Notes under the pieces: generated by a model
Told to the model about the DNA's origin: nothing
The model's input: the letters and a program-made list of their open reading frames with translations, nothing else
Databases searched by the model: none
Shown here: in pieces, positions 8,823 to 19,507 of the stretch
How positions within the stretch are numbered: position 1 is the first letter of the stretch
How the letters are laid out: each line of letters starts with the position of its first letter
Program-made: the position numbers and the translations under genes
NCBI GenBank assembly: GCA_031292565.1
Contig: JARLGW010000012.1
Span: forward strand, 186,001 to 250,000
Length of the DNA: 64,000 bases
Source of the DNA: Paludibacteraceae bacterium
Lineage (GTDB): Bacteria > Bacteroidota > Bacteroidia > Bacteroidales > Paludibacteraceae
Direction: 5' to 3'

Positions 8823-11153
8823 TTATTTTTTGGTAAATCGTTTTTTCTTAGGCTTTTCCGACTTGTCTTCTTCTTCAATCAGCTTGATACATTCTTCCAG
8901 CGTTAGTGCTGCCGGATCTTGTTTCTTCGGAATTTTATAATTGCTCTTTTTGTACACGATGTATGGGCCAAACCGTCCGTTCAAGATTTGAAGGTCGGGC
9001 TCTTCCGTGAATGTTTTTATCATTTTGTTTTTATCCTCTTCCCTTTTTTTTTCAATTAATTGGATGGCTGTTTCGGCGGAAACCGTCATCGGGTCTTCTG
9101 TTTTCGGTAAAGAGATAAATTTACTGTTGTGCTTAATATATGGACCAAAGCGTCCTATAGCCACGGTCATTTCTTTATCCTCAAATTCGCCCAGCGAGCG
9201 GGGAAGCTTAAACAGTTCCAAGGCATCTTCCAGTGTAATGGTTTCCATGCTTTGGTTTTTTAGCAAAGATGCAAACAGTGGTTTTTCCTCATCTTCCGCC
9301 AAACCGATTTGCACCACGGGGCCAAAGCGACCTATCTTAACTGAAATAGGACGGCCTGTTTTAGGGTCAGTGCCCAAAACGCGTTCGCCCACTTTATGAT
9401 CGGTCTTTGCTTTCGAAGCTTCCACCGTGGGATGAAAATCTTTGTAGAAAGCATCAATGGTTTTTGTCCAAGCCGTTTTTCCTTCGGCAATTTCATCAAA
9501 TTCTATTTCCACGTTGGCCGTGAAATTATAATCCATAATATTGGGGAAAAAGCTGAAAAGGAAATCCGTAACCACAATACCTATATCGGTTGGAAACAGT
9601 TTCGATTTTTCAGCATTAACCGTTTCGTCTTTAATTTCGTCTTTAATAACACCTTTAGCCAAGGTAAGCATATTGAATGGGCGAATTTCCCCTTCGCGGT
9701 CTCCTTTTTCCACGTAACCGCGGTTTTGCACGGTGGAAATAATAGGAGCGTAGGTGGAAGGACGACCGATGCCCAGCTCTTCCAACTTGCGCACCAAGCT
9801 GGCTTCAGCGTAACGTGCAGGCTTTTGAGTGAAACGTTCTTGAGCCGTGATGTCTTTCATGTTAAGTACCTCGTTTACTTTCAACGGAGGTAGCATACCT
9901 TCATCTTCCTGTTCATTTTCTTCGTCGGTCGATTCCAGGTAAACTTTAAGGAAACCATCGAATGTAAGCACTTCGCCATTGGCTATAAACTTTTCATCAG
10001 AGGTTGAAATATCTATGGTTGCGGTAGTTCGTTCTAGTTCGGCATCAGCCATTTGTGAGGCGATGGTACGTTTCCAAATCAGTTCGTACAAGCGTTTCTC
10101 TTGGGCACTACCTTCTATTTTGTGTTCGTTAATGTATGACGGACGGATGGCCTCATGAGCCTCTTGTGCCCCCTTGCTCTTGGTTTGGTATTTGCGCACC
10201 TTTGAATATTTTTCACCCGCCATGCTGATAATTTCGGCTTTGGTGGTGCCGATAGCCAAATCCGAAAGGTTCACGGAGTCGGTACGCATATAGGTTATTT
10301 TCCCCGATTCGTAAAGCCCTTGCGCTATACGCATGGTTTGGCTTACCGAATAGCCCAACTTGCGGGCAGCTTCCTGCTGCAAGGTGGAGGTGGTAAACGG
10401 TGCTGCCGGCGATTTTTTTGCCGGCTTGGTTAAAATATTTTCGATGCTGAATTGTGCGGTTTTACATTTTTCCAAGAAGAGTAATACTTCTTCTTTTGTT
10501 TTCAACCGATTATGCAATTCGGCTTTCAGCTCAACGATTTTGTTGTTTTTATCGGGAACAAGGAAAATGGCCGAAACTCGATACGCGGCTTCGGGTGTGA
10601 ATTTTTGAATCTCCCGTTCTCTATCTACAATTAGGCGCACGGCAACGGATTGAACTCGTCCGGCGGATAATGAGGGTTTAATTTTTCTCCACAACACAGG
10701 CGACAGCTCAAAACCCACGATACGATCTAGTACCCGGCGGGCTTGTTGTGCATCCACCAAATTAATATCTATATCCCGTGGATTTTCGATGGCGTGGAGG
10801 ATGGCATTTTTCGTGATTTCGTGAAAAACGATACGCTTTGTTTTTTCTTTTGGCAATTCCAGCACCTCGCTTAGGTGCCACGAAATAGCTTCTCCCTCGC
10901 GGTCCTCATCGGACGCTAGCCATACCATCTCGGCTCCCTTGGCAGCTTTTTTCAGTTCGCCTACCAGTTTTACTTTATCTTTCGATACGGTGTATTGCGG
11001 TTCGTAATTATGCTCAAAGTCAATTCCTAAGCCTTTCTCACTTAAATCGCGAATGTGCCCGAAACTGGACAAAACGGTATATTCCGTTCCTAAAAATTTT
11101 TCTATGGTTTTCGCTTTGGCGGGGGATTCGACAATGACTAAATTTTTGGGCAT
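8823..11153 (-). CDS. topA: DNA topoisomerase I
   Basis: MPKNLVIVESPAKAKTIEKFLG, ITYMRTDSVNLS, C-terminal repeated GRFGPY motifs. Confidence 0.97.
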   Translation of the reverse strand: MPKNLVIVESPAKAKTIEKFLGTEYTVLSSFGHIRDLSEKGLGIDFEHNYEPQYTVSKDKVKLVGELKKAAKGAEMVWLASDEDREGEAISWHLSEVLELPKEKTKRIVFHEITKNAILHAIENPRDIDINLVDAQQARRVLDRIVGFELSPVLWRKIKPSLSAGRVQSVAVRLIVDREREIQKFTPEAAYRVSAIFLVPDKNNKIVELKAELHNRLKTKEEVLLFLEKCKTAQFSIENILTKPAKKSPAAPFTTSTLQQEAARKLGYSVSQTMRIAQGLYESGKITYMRTDSVNLSDLAIGTTKAEIISMAGEKYSKVRKYQTKSKGAQEAHEAIRPSYINEHKIEGSAQEKRLYELIWKRTIASQMADAELERTTATIDISTSDEKFIANGEVLTFDGFLKVYLESTDEENEQEDEGMLPPLKVNEVLNMKDITAQERFTQKPARYAEASLVRKLEELGIGRPSTYAPIISTVQNRGYVEKGDREGEIRPFNMLTLAKGVIKDEIKDETVNAEKSKLFPTDIGIVVTDFLFSFFPNIMDYNFTANVEIEFDEIAEGKTAWTKTIDAFYKDFHPTVEASKAKTDHKVGERVLGTDPKTGRPISVKIGRFGPVVQIGLAEDEEKPLFASLLKNQSMETITLEDALELFKLPRSLGEFEDKEMTVAIGRFGPYIKHNSKFISLPKTEDPMTVSAETAIQLIEKKREEDKNKMIKTFTEEPDLQILNGRFGPYIVYKKSNYKIPKKQDPAALTLEECIKLIEEEDKSEKPKKKRFTKK

Positions 11154-11291
11154 AACTGATGAAATTTAGGAGAGAGTATTAAAATCGGATGCAAAATAAC
11201 AAAAACAAGTGCCTATAATCCAAATTTTTATATAGTTATTTTTAAAACGAATAAATTGGCAAGATGTTTTTTGTGTTAAGGATAATATACA

Positions 11292-11324
11292 AAAAAACTT
11301 CATTCGGAGAGAATGAAGTTTTTT
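11292..11324. terminator. gpmI terminator
   Basis: AAAAAACTTCATTC-GGAGA-GAATGAAGTTTTTT. Confidence 0.75.
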
Positions 11325-11339
11325 CTATATAGTTTGTAA

Positions 11340-12866
11340 TTAGTCTATTAAGGCTTTCCCGGTCATTTCTTTTGGCTGCGGGATGCCCATTATTTTGCAA
11401 ATAGATGGTGCCACGTCGGCCAGCACGCCGTTTTGAAGTTTAGCATCCTTGTTTTCGCTTATATATACAAATGGCACAGGGTTTAAGGAGTGTGCCGTGT
11501 TGGCCGATCCGTCTTGGTTTACCGCGTTATCCGCATTTCCGTGGTCGGCAATAATAATTATTTCGTATCCGTTGGCTTTGGCTGCTTCTACCGTTTCGTT
11601 TAGGCAGGCATCTACGGCAATTACGGCTTTTTGAATGGCTTCATACACACCCGTGTGGCCTACCATGTCGCCATTGGCATAGTTCACCACGATGAAATCG
11701 AATTTTTGTTTCTTAATTTCGGCCACCAAGGCATCTTTCACACCGTAGGCACTCATTTCGGGTTTCAAATCGTAAGTAGCTACTTTAGGCGAAGGGATAA
11801 GGATTCGTTCTTCCCCGTCAAATTCTTTTTCACGTCCCCCGTTGAAGAAGAAGGTAACGTGAGCATATTTTTCCGTTTCAGCAATGTGCAATTGCTTTTT
11901 ATTCAGGTGCGAAAGGTATTCACCTAGAGTGTTTTGTACATTGTCCTTGTCAAACAAAATATGTACACCTTTATAATTATGGTCGTAAGGAGTCATGGTA
12001 AAGTATTGCAGGTTCGGGATGACTTTCATGCCGAAATCGGGCATATCCTCTTGCGAAAGCACCACGGTAAGTTCTTTGGCGCGGTCGTTACGGTAGTTGA
12101 AGAACAACACTACATCGCCTTCTTCAATTTTGCCAACAGGTTTTCCGGCTATATCCACGTGCACAATTGGTTTGATAAATTCGTCGGTAACGCCTTCAGC
12201 ATACGATTCCTCCATAGCTTTTACCATGTCGGTTGAAGCTTTGCCCGTACCGTTTACCATCACGTTGTAGGCTTCTTTCACACGCTCCCAACGTTTGTCA
12301 CGATCCATCGCATAGTATCGACCCACAATGGAGGCAATTTTACCACCTGTTTTAGTCAAGTGGGCTTCCAATTCTTCTATAAAGCCTTTACCGCTCTTAG
12401 GGTCGGTATCACGGCCATCCATAAAGCAATGTACGAATGATTTCTCTATACCGTATTCTTTCGATATTTCGGTTAGCTTAAGCAAATGTTCCAGCGAGCT
12501 GTGTACACCGCCGTTTGAAACCAACCCAAGGAAGTGAATGTTTTTATTGTTTTCTTTCGCGTAAGTGTATGCACGAATAATTTCAGGGTTTTGCAGGATG
12601 GTGTTTTCACGGCAGGCTTTGTTTATTTTTACCAAATCCTGATACACGATACGGCCTGCACCAATGTTTAGGTGACCCACTTCTGAGTTACCCATTTGTC
12701 CGTCGGGCAAACCCACGTTTTCTCCCGAAGCTTGCAATTGCGAATGTGGGTAGTTGGCCAATAAAGAATCCCAATAAGGCGTTGGTGTACACGATATGAC
12801 ATCCGACTTGGAGTGGTTGCCCAAACCCCATCCGTCGCAAATAATTAATAAAGCTTTTTTGCTCAT
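11340..12866 (-). CDS. gpmI: 2,3-bisphosphoglycerate-independent phosphoglycerate mutase
   Basis: [34 protein letters not shown] motifs. Confidence 0.97.
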   Translation of the reverse strand: MSKKALLIICDGWGLGNHSKSDVISCTPTPYWDSLLANYPHSQLQASGENVGLPDGQMGNSEVGHLNIGAGRIVYQDLVKINKACRENTILQNPEIIRAYTYAKENNKNIHFLGLVSNGGVHSSLEHLLKLTEISKEYGIEKSFVHCFMDGRDTDPKSGKGFIEELEAHLTKTGGKIASIVGRYYAMDRDKRWERVKEAYNVMVNGTGKASTDMVKAMEESYAEGVTDEFIKPIVHVDIAGKPVGKIEEGDVVLFFNYRNDRAKELTVVLSQEDMPDFGMKVIPNLQYFTMTPYDHNYKGVHILFDKDNVQNTLGEYLSHLNKKQLHIAETEKYAHVTFFFNGGREKEFDGEERILIPSPKVATYDLKPEMSAYGVKDALVAEIKKQKFDFIVVNYANGDMVGHTGVYEAIQKAVIAVDACLNETVEAAKANGYEIIIIADHGNADNAVNQDGSANTAHSLNPVPFVYISENKDAKLQNGVLADVAPSICKIMGIPQPKEMTGKALID

Positions 12867-13028
12867 AATGTTTTGATTTATTTTGTATTGATTGATAGCG
12901 GATTTGTGAGAAATGCAAAGGTAATAATTTATCGAATAGGAAATTCGTTGGGGGAGGCAATTTTGGCGTGAGTGGTTGTGTTTCGCTGCTTTGCCTTCGG
13001 TTCCGCTTCGGCACGAGGGGTCGCAAAA

Positions 13029-14006
13029 TTACTTATTCCTCTTCACCACGTAATCCATAGCTGTGACAAGAGTATTCACAATTTCTTTGTTGGAGAAATC
13101 GGCAAGCAAGTCGATGGCCTTTTGGCGGTATTCCTCCATGCGGAATTCGGAGTATTCAATACCCCCCTTTTTGTAAGCCAGGTTGATAAAGAACGCTATG
13201 GCATCGACATCCAGTTCGGGCATTTTTAGCAGGCGGTCGGCCTCTGCGCGTTCCTCGTTGGATGCGTGGTGATAAGCATAAATAAGCGGTAAGGTAATTT
13301 TCTTTTCACGTATGTCGTTGGCCGTAGGTTTGCCAATTTCCTTGCTATCGGAAAAATCGAAAATATCATCTTTGATTTGGAAACAAAGGCCTAAATATTC
13401 GCCAAACAAGCGTAGTTTTTCAATCTGCTCATCGGTGGAAAGCACTGCTGAAACGGCTCCGGTGTACATGCAGGTGGAGAACAATACGGCGGTTTTCTTG
13501 GTAATGATTTGCAGGTAATTTTTTTCGTCGAACTGAGGGCGGTTATAGTTTTCCAGTTGAAGCAATTCGCCTTCGGCAAGTGTTTTGCCAAGGTTGGTAA
13601 AAGCATCGATGAGGCGTTTGTCGTCAAACTTTCCGGCATACGAAAACACTTGCGAAAGCAGGTAATCGCCCGAAAGCACGGCCACTTTATTATTAAAAGC
13701 ATTGTTTATAGAAGGAGCTCCACGTCGTTGCGGAGTTTCGTCCACCACGTCGTCGTGGATGAGGCTGGCCGTATGTAACAGCTCCAAGCCGATGGCGGCA
13801 AAATAGGTTGAATGATTCACATTTCCGCAAAGTTTAGCGGCCAACAACGTAAGTATCGGGCGGATTTGTTTGCCTTTAGTAGCAAGTACATGGGCATAAA
13901 CCTGTTTTAAGATGGGGTCGTTTGTCTTAAACGATGCCACAAAAAGTTCCTCGAACTTAGCAAACTCGGCAGCTATAGGTTTCTTTATGACTAGAGAATC
14001 ATTCAT
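13029..14006 (-). CDS. Polyprenyl synthetase (octaprenyl-diphosphate-synthase-like)
   Basis: LIHDDVVDETPQRRG (FARM) and QIKDDIFDF (SARM). Confidence 0.93.
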   Translation of the reverse strand: MNDSLVIKKPIAAEFAKFEELFVASFKTNDPILKQVYAHVLATKGKQIRPILTLLAAKLCGNVNHSTYFAAIGLELLHTASLIHDDVVDETPQRRGAPSINNAFNNKVAVLSGDYLLSQVFSYAGKFDDKRLIDAFTNLGKTLAEGELLQLENYNRPQFDEKNYLQIITKKTAVLFSTCMYTGAVSAVLSTDEQIEKLRLFGEYLGLCFQIKDDIFDFSDSKEIGKPTANDIREKKITLPLIYAYHHASNEERAEADRLLKMPELDVDAIAFFINLAYKKGGIEYSEFRMEEYRQKAIDLLADFSNKEIVNTLVTAMDYVVKRNK

Positions 14007-14175
14007 CTGCTTTAATTTTCAGGCTACAAAAATAATATTTTACTAACAGATAGCCTCCTAAATGGTAATGTAATACGCAAAATTTAATACTTTTACCGAA
14101 ATATAGTTAATATTGCCTTGTGAAATTAATACAATTTCATGGACATACAGCGAAAATTTATTTTATCTTTCATTT

Positions 14176-16983
14176 ATGAAAAAACTATTTTTACTCGACG
14201 CGTACGCCTTGATTTATAGAGCTTACTACGCATTTATCAAAAATCCACGCGTTAACTCTAAGGGACTAAATACTTCGGCCATCTTCGGTTTTGTTAACAC
14301 GCTGGAAGATGTATTGAAACGCGAAAACCCTACCCATATAGCCGTAGCATTCGATCCATCGGGACCTACATTCCGGCATGAAGCGTATGAAAAATACAAG
14401 GCCAACCGCGAAGAAACGCCGGAGGACATCCGTAAAGCGGTGCCCATTATCAAGCAAATAGTGGAGGCCTACCGCATCCCCGTGCTACAAGTTGCAGGTT
14501 TTGAGGCCGACGACGTTATCGGTACGCTTGCCACCAAAGCATCCCACGCGGGCTTCGATGTGTATATGATGACTCCCGATAAAGATTATGGACAGTTGGT
14601 GAATGAGCATGCGTTTATTTACAAACCCAAATATGGGGTGAACGATTACGAAGTGCTTGGCATAGAAGAGGTAAAAGCAAAATTTGAACTGGACAACACG
14701 GCACAAATTATCGACCTGTTGGGCTTGATGGGCGATGCTTCGGACAACATCCCCGGTTGCCCCGGCGTGGGCCCGAAAACGGCAGTGAAGCTGTTGAAGG
14801 AATTTGGCAGCATTGAAAACCTCCTGCAAAATACCGATAAGCTGAAAGGCTCCGTCAAGGAAAAAATAGAGGAGAACAAAGAACAGATAGAATTTTCGCG
14901 CTTCCTAGCTACCATCAAAATTGATGTGCCTATCGAGTTCGACGAGGATAAATTGGTGCTGGAAAAACCGGATGAGGAAAAATTGAAAGAACTCTTTATC
15001 GAGCTTGAATTTCGGAATATGCTGGTTAAACTGGGAGCTTCCACGCCGACACCTGCAAGTGCCCCCACGGCATCCACCCCAAAGCAACAGCCTTCGGCTC
15101 AAACATCTTTGTTTGGCGATATGGATCCTGAAACGCAGGAAATAGAAGTAGTTGCATCCGCTTATAGCCATCTAGCCAATGCCGATACCACCCCTCACAG
15201 CTACAAGGCGATGGACACGAAAGAAAAACGAGCTGAGTTGCTGCAACAACTATTGGCTCAAACTTCGGTGTGTTTCGATACCGAAACCACGGGCTTGGAT
15301 GTGTTCAACATCGAGCTGGTGGGCATGTCCTTTTGTTGGAAAAAGGGGGAGGCGTATTATGTACCGACACCGGCTAACCAAACCGAGGCACAAGCCATTG
15401 TAGATGAATTTAAACCGTTTTTTGAAGCAGAAAATATTCAGAAAATAGGGCAAAATATAAAGTACGACCTCTTGGTGCTGTCCAACTACGGCGTGAAAAT
15501 CAGGGGCAAGCTCTTCGACACCATGATAGCGCATTACCTGTTGCAACCCGAATTGCGGCACGGCATGGATTACCTGGCGGATATTTATTTGAAATACGAT
15601 ACCATACATATTGATGAACTGATAGGTGCGAAGGGGAAAAACCAACTCAACATGCGCAGCGTGGCACTGGATAAAATAACCGAATATGCTGCCGAGGATG
15701 CTGATATCACTTTCCAACTAAAGAAAAAACTGGAAAAAGAGATTGCCGACAACAAGTTGGAAAAGCTTTTCTACGAAATTGAAATGCCGCTCATGGTAGT
15801 GCTGGCCGATATGGAAAAATCGGGGGTGCTGATTGATGGTGTGGCCTTGAAACAGTCGTCGGAAATTCTTACCCGGGAGATGATTAAAATTGAAGCGGAG
15901 ATACATAAGCTGGCCGGGTTTGAATTTAATGTAGGTTCGTCTAAGCAAGTGGGCGAGGTGCTGTTCGATCGGCTCAAGGTGGTGGATAAGGCCAAGAAAA
16001 CTAAAACGGGGCAATATTCCACCAGTGAGGAAGTACTGGAAACCCTACGTGGCAAGCACCCTATCGTGGACAAAATTCTCGATTACCGTGGGTTAAAAAA
16101 ACTCCTCAGCACTTATATTGATGCCTTGCCCGCGTTGATTAATCACCGAACAGGCAAGGTACATACTTCTTTCAATCAAACAGTTACAGCCACGGGTAGA
16201 TTAAGTTCTACCAACCCGAACCTACAAAACATACCGATACGGGATGAGCAGGGGCGCGAGATTCGGAAGGCGTTTATTGCCGAAAAAGATTGTGTATTTC
16301 TTTCCGCGGATTATTCGCAAATCGAGTTGCGCATCATGGCGCATTTGAGTGAAGATCCGCACATGATTGAGGCCTTCAATTCCGGGCAGGATATTCATGC
16401 TGCCACGGCTGCCAAAATCTATCATTTGCCTCTCGAAGAGGTTACAAGCGATATGCGCCGCAAGGCTAAAACGGCTAACTTTGGTATTATATATGGTATC
16501 TCGGTGTTTGGGTTGGCCGACAGGCTTACCATTCCTCGTGGGGAGGCGAAGGAACTGATTGAAGGTTATTTTGCCACCTATCCCAAGGTGAAAGAATATA
16601 TGGACAAGTGTATCGTGGTAGCCCGCCAGCATGGTTGGGTGGAAACCCTGCTGGGGCGCAAACGCTACCTGCCCGACATTAATTCGCATAATGCCGTGGT
16701 GCGGGGTTATGCCGAACGGAATGCCATCAATGCCCCGATACAAGGTACGGCAGCCGACATTATTAAAATAGCAATGGTGAACATACACCGTCGCATGAAG
16801 CAGGAAAACTTGCGTTCCACCCTGGTGTTGCAAGTGCACGACGAGTTGAACTTCAACGTGCTCAACAGTGAAGTGGATGCCATGCAACGTCTTGTGGCCG
16901 AAGAAATGGAAAATGCCATCCAATTGCGAGTACCGCTTAAAGTAGATATCGGTGTGGGGTTGAATTGGTTGGAAGCGCATTAA
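14176..16983 (+). CDS. polA: DNA polymerase I
   Basis: MKKLFLLDAYALIYRAYYAFI, DTETTGLD exonuclease motif, ADYSQIELRIMAHLS, VLQVHDEL; start at MKKLF. Confidence 0.97.
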   Translation: MKKLFLLDAYALIYRAYYAFIKNPRVNSKGLNTSAIFGFVNTLEDVLKRENPTHIAVAFDPSGPTFRHEAYEKYKANREETPEDIRKAVPIIKQIVEAYRIPVLQVAGFEADDVIGTLATKASHAGFDVYMMTPDKDYGQLVNEHAFIYKPKYGVNDYEVLGIEEVKAKFELDNTAQIIDLLGLMGDASDNIPGCPGVGPKTAVKLLKEFGSIENLLQNTDKLKGSVKEKIEENKEQIEFSRFLATIKIDVPIEFDEDKLVLEKPDEEKLKELFIELEFRNMLVKLGASTPTPASAPTASTPKQQPSAQTSLFGDMDPETQEIEVVASAYSHLANADTTPHSYKAMDTKEKRAELLQQLLAQTSVCFDTETTGLDVFNIELVGMSFCWKKGEAYYVPTPANQTEAQAIVDEFKPFFEAENIQKIGQNIKYDLLVLSNYGVKIRGKLFDTMIAHYLLQPELRHGMDYLADIYLKYDTIHIDELIGAKGKNQLNMRSVALDKITEYAAEDADITFQLKKKLEKEIADNKLEKLFYEIEMPLMVVLADMEKSGVLIDGVALKQSSEILTREMIKIEAEIHKLAGFEFNVGSSKQVGEVLFDRLKVVDKAKKTKTGQYSTSEEVLETLRGKHPIVDKILDYRGLKKLLSTYIDALPALINHRTGKVHTSFNQTVTATGRLSSTNPNLQNIPIRDEQGREIRKAFIAEKDCVFLSADYSQIELRIMAHLSEDPHMIEAFNSGQDIHAATAAKIYHLPLEEVTSDMRRKAKTANFGIIYGISVFGLADRLTIPRGEAKELIEGYFATYPKVKEYMDKCIVVARQHGWVETLLGRKRYLPDINSHNAVVRGYAERNAINAPIQGTAADIIKIAMVNIHRRMKQENLRSTLVLQVHDELNFNVLNSEVDAMQRLVAEEMENAIQLRVPLKVDIGVGLNWLEAH

Positions 16984-17042
16984 ATTTGTTTCACTTATAA
17001 TTAACTAAATTTTTGAATAATTACATTACAAATCATTACTCT

Positions 17043-18065
17043 ATGGATAAAAGGGAATATTGGTTAGATAACTTGAGGGCAGTTTCTACCTTTGCCGTTA
17101 TTTGTTTGCATGTTGTGGGTATATTAATATATAACAAAGAATTACCAATATCGATTTGGATGATTGGAAATGTTTATGATAGTTTGGCAAGATTTTGTGT
17201 ACCCGTTTTTTTTATGATTTCTGGATCTTTACTCTTGAGTAAAGATTATACTTTGAAAGAATTTTTTAATAAAAGAATTTTAAAAATTATTCCACCCCTG
17301 ATTTTTTGGAGTTTTATTTACATTTTTATAGACATCTTTTATCATTCGCATGTTGTTGGAGATGTACATTTTACTTTGATTCAAATCGTAAAAACAATTA
17401 TTAAAAAGCTTTTTTATGGAAGCGTGGGTCATCTATGGTTTGTATATACATTACTTGGCCTTTATTTATTAACACCTATTTTAAGAAAATGGGTTAAAAA
17501 TTCGTCAAGGGGTGAATTAAGATATTTTCTAATTATTTGGTTGATTACAATTTTATATGCAGCGCCTGAAGTAAAAAAATATTTGCCACAAATAGAGTTA
17601 TTAAATTTTTCCGGTTATGTCGGTTATTTTGTATTGGGTTATTATTTAACTAATTATGAAAGCAAGGTGAAAAATTTAGATGTGTTTCTTATAGCTATTG
17701 GTCTTTTAACAACCATCTTGTGCACTTATTTTGCATTTTCTCTTGGAATGGATTACATTTATTTTCATACATTCTTAACATATAATGTGTTAATTACTTC
17801 AGCCGGAATCTTCCTTCTATTTAAATTCAGAGAATTCAAATCTGAAATCGTGAAAAAGGTTTTATACCCGATAAGTAAATATAGTTATGGAATATATCTT
17901 TCCCACGTTTTCGTGCTGAAAATATTCTTTAAAATAGGAATAGATGCAAATTTCATTAATCCGATATTAGCTGTTCCAATAGTCACCTTATTTTGTGCTG
18001 CAATATCTTTTCTAATAATCTTTTTGGGAAGTAAAATTAAGTATCTCAATAAGATAATTGGATAA
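17043..18065 (+). CDS. Acyltransferase 3 family membrane protein
   Basis: MDKREYWLDNLRAVSTFAVICLHV and multiple TM helices; AT-rich compared with neighbours. Confidence 0.85.
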   Translation: MDKREYWLDNLRAVSTFAVICLHVVGILIYNKELPISIWMIGNVYDSLARFCVPVFFMISGSLLLSKDYTLKEFFNKRILKIIPPLIFWSFIYIFIDIFYHSHVVGDVHFTLIQIVKTIIKKLFYGSVGHLWFVYTLLGLYLLTPILRKWVKNSSRGELRYFLIIWLITILYAAPEVKKYLPQIELLNFSGYVGYFVLGYYLTNYESKVKNLDVFLIAIGLLTTILCTYFAFSLGMDYIYFHTFLTYNVLITSAGIFLLFKFREFKSEIVKKVLYPISKYSYGIYLSHVFVLKIFFKIGIDANFINPILAVPIVTLFCAAISFLIIFLGSKIKYLNKIIG

Positions 18066-18073
18066 TAACAGAT

Positions 18074-18718
18074 ATGAAAGCAATTATAATAGGTGCTTCT
18101 GGTGCCACAGGAAAGAGTTTAGTTAGCAGGCTGTTGCAGGCCGACGAGTTTTCGGAAGTTACCGTGTTGGTGCGGCACAACGTATTTGAAGCTCATCCGA
18201 AGCTGAAACAGATCGTGGTAGATTTTGAACGATTGAACGATTTTGCCGAACATATTACCGGAGATGTTGCTTTTTCATGCATGGGTACAACCTTGAAAAT
18301 TGCCGGAAGTAAGGCCGCGCAATGGAAGGTGGACTATGATTATCAATACCTGTTTGCACAAATTGCCTGCCACAATGGGGTGCCTGCTTTTGTGTTACTA
18401 TCCGCTCAGAATGCCAATGCGAGTTCTTCTATTTTTTACAGTAAAATGAAAGGCCGGTTGGAAAAGGTGGTAGAAGAATTGCATTTCAATAAACTCATCA
18501 TCCTGCAACCCAGCCTCTTGATACGACCAAATACAGACAGACTCACGGAGAAAATAGGGTTGAAAGTGATTAGAGCTTTTAACAAACTTGGTCTTCTGGA
18601 AAAACTAGCTCCGCTTCATGTGAATATGGTGGCGGCTGCCATGATTAAGAGTGTAGGTGCATTTAATGCAATGGTAAAAAAGATTGGGGTGAAAGAAATA
18701 GCCGAATTAGGAAAATAA
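18074..18718 (+). CDS. NAD(P)H-binding (SDR-like) protein
   Basis: MKAIIIGASGATGKSLV Rossmann motif. Confidence 0.82.
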   Translation: MKAIIIGASGATGKSLVSRLLQADEFSEVTVLVRHNVFEAHPKLKQIVVDFERLNDFAEHITGDVAFSCMGTTLKIAGSKAAQWKVDYDYQYLFAQIACHNGVPAFVLLSAQNANASSSIFYSKMKGRLEKVVEELHFNKLIILQPSLLIRPNTDRLTEKIGLKVIRAFNKLGLLEKLAPLHVNMVAAAMIKSVGAFNAMVKKIGVKEIAELGK

Positions 18719-18732
18719 GTGCCACCCCTACG

Positions 18733-18756
18733 GTGCCTGAGCGAAGCCGAAGGCAC
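18733..18756. repeat. Dispersed palindromic repeat GTGCCTGAGCGAAGCCGAAGGCAC
   Basis: Related copies near 7748-7770, 12992-13014 and 57568-57591. Confidence 0.65.
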
Positions 18757-18778
18757 GACAAGGGTATAAAGACTAAAA

Positions 18779-18798
18779 TATCCCTATAAATAGGGATA
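18779..18798. promoter_or_regulatory. Inverted repeat TATCCCTA-taaa-TAGGGATA upstream of AraC-type regulator
   Basis: Perfect 8-bp arms. Confidence 0.45.
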
Positions 18799-18830
18799 AC
18801 AATTTCCCGGATAATGAGTTATCTTTGTAC

Positions 18831-18847
18831 TTTAGAATGATTCTAAA
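18831..18847. promoter_or_regulatory. 17-bp palindrome TTTAGAAT-G-ATTCTAAA, candidate operator
   Basis: Perfect palindrome just downstream of a TATCTTTG -7-like box and 8 bp before the start codon. Confidence 0.55.
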
Positions 18848-18855
18848 TTAGAGTT

Positions 18856-19416
18856 ATGAAGCTATACATCAAAAATATGGTTTGTGACCGATGCAAAATG
18901 GTTGTGCAATCGGAATTTGACAAATTAGGCATTCAGCTTCATTCGGTTGAACTGGGAGAGGTGGATACTGTTTCCGAAGTAGATTCCATTCAAAAGGAGC
19001 AGCTTTCGGATGGATTAAGTGCGGTTGGTTTTGAATTGATTGATGACAAACGTGCACGAGTGGTAAATAAAATTAAGTCGCTCATTATTGAATCTATTTA
19101 TAACACCGACGGGTTGCTAAAGGTAAACCTGTCGGCCTACCTCTCTGATATATTGCATCAGGATTACTCCACCCTAAGCAAACTTTTTTCGGAGATAGAA
19201 AATACCACTATCGAGAAATACTACATATCGCAAAAAGTGGAACGGGTAAAAGAATTACTTACCTACGACGAACTAACTTTGAGCGAAATAGCCCTAAAAC
19301 TAGATTACAGCAGCACCGCTTATTTGAGTAAACAATTTAAGGACGTAATGGGCATTACCCCAAGTGAGTACAAGAAATTGCAACTCAAAGGCCGCAAAAC
19401 GTTGGATTCGCTATAA
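18856..19416 (+). CDS. AraC-type HTH regulator with N-terminal HMA-like metal-binding segment
   Basis: MKLYIKNMVCDRCKMVV (MxCxxC), C-terminal LTLSEIALKLDYSSTAYLSKQFKDVMGITPSEYKK. Confidence 0.85.
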   Translation: MKLYIKNMVCDRCKMVVQSEFDKLGIQLHSVELGEVDTVSEVDSIQKEQLSDGLSAVGFELIDDKRARVVNKIKSLIIESIYNTDGLLKVNLSAYLSDILHQDYSTLSKLFSEIENTTIEKYYISQKVERVKELLTYDELTLSEIALKLDYSSTAYLSKQFKDVMGITPSEYKKLQLKGRKTLDSL

Positions 19417-19446
19417 TCTTATAAAATTCACCCAAAATTTCGTAAC

Positions 19447-19463
19447 ATTTTCCACTGGAAAAT
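19447..19463. promoter_or_regulatory. 17-bp palindromic candidate operator ATTTTCCA-C-TGGAAAAT
   Basis: Perfect palindrome directly upstream of AACTTTG -7-like box of the permease gene; same core as 39418-39430. Confidence 0.65.
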
Positions 19464-19507
19464 AAAGAACTTTGTAGAGTATTATTTACTTAAAAATAAA
19501 ACTCAAG

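Noticed and set aside
16222-16980. 252-aa minus-strand ORF
   Set aside because: Antisense to the polA polymerase domain; shadow ORF
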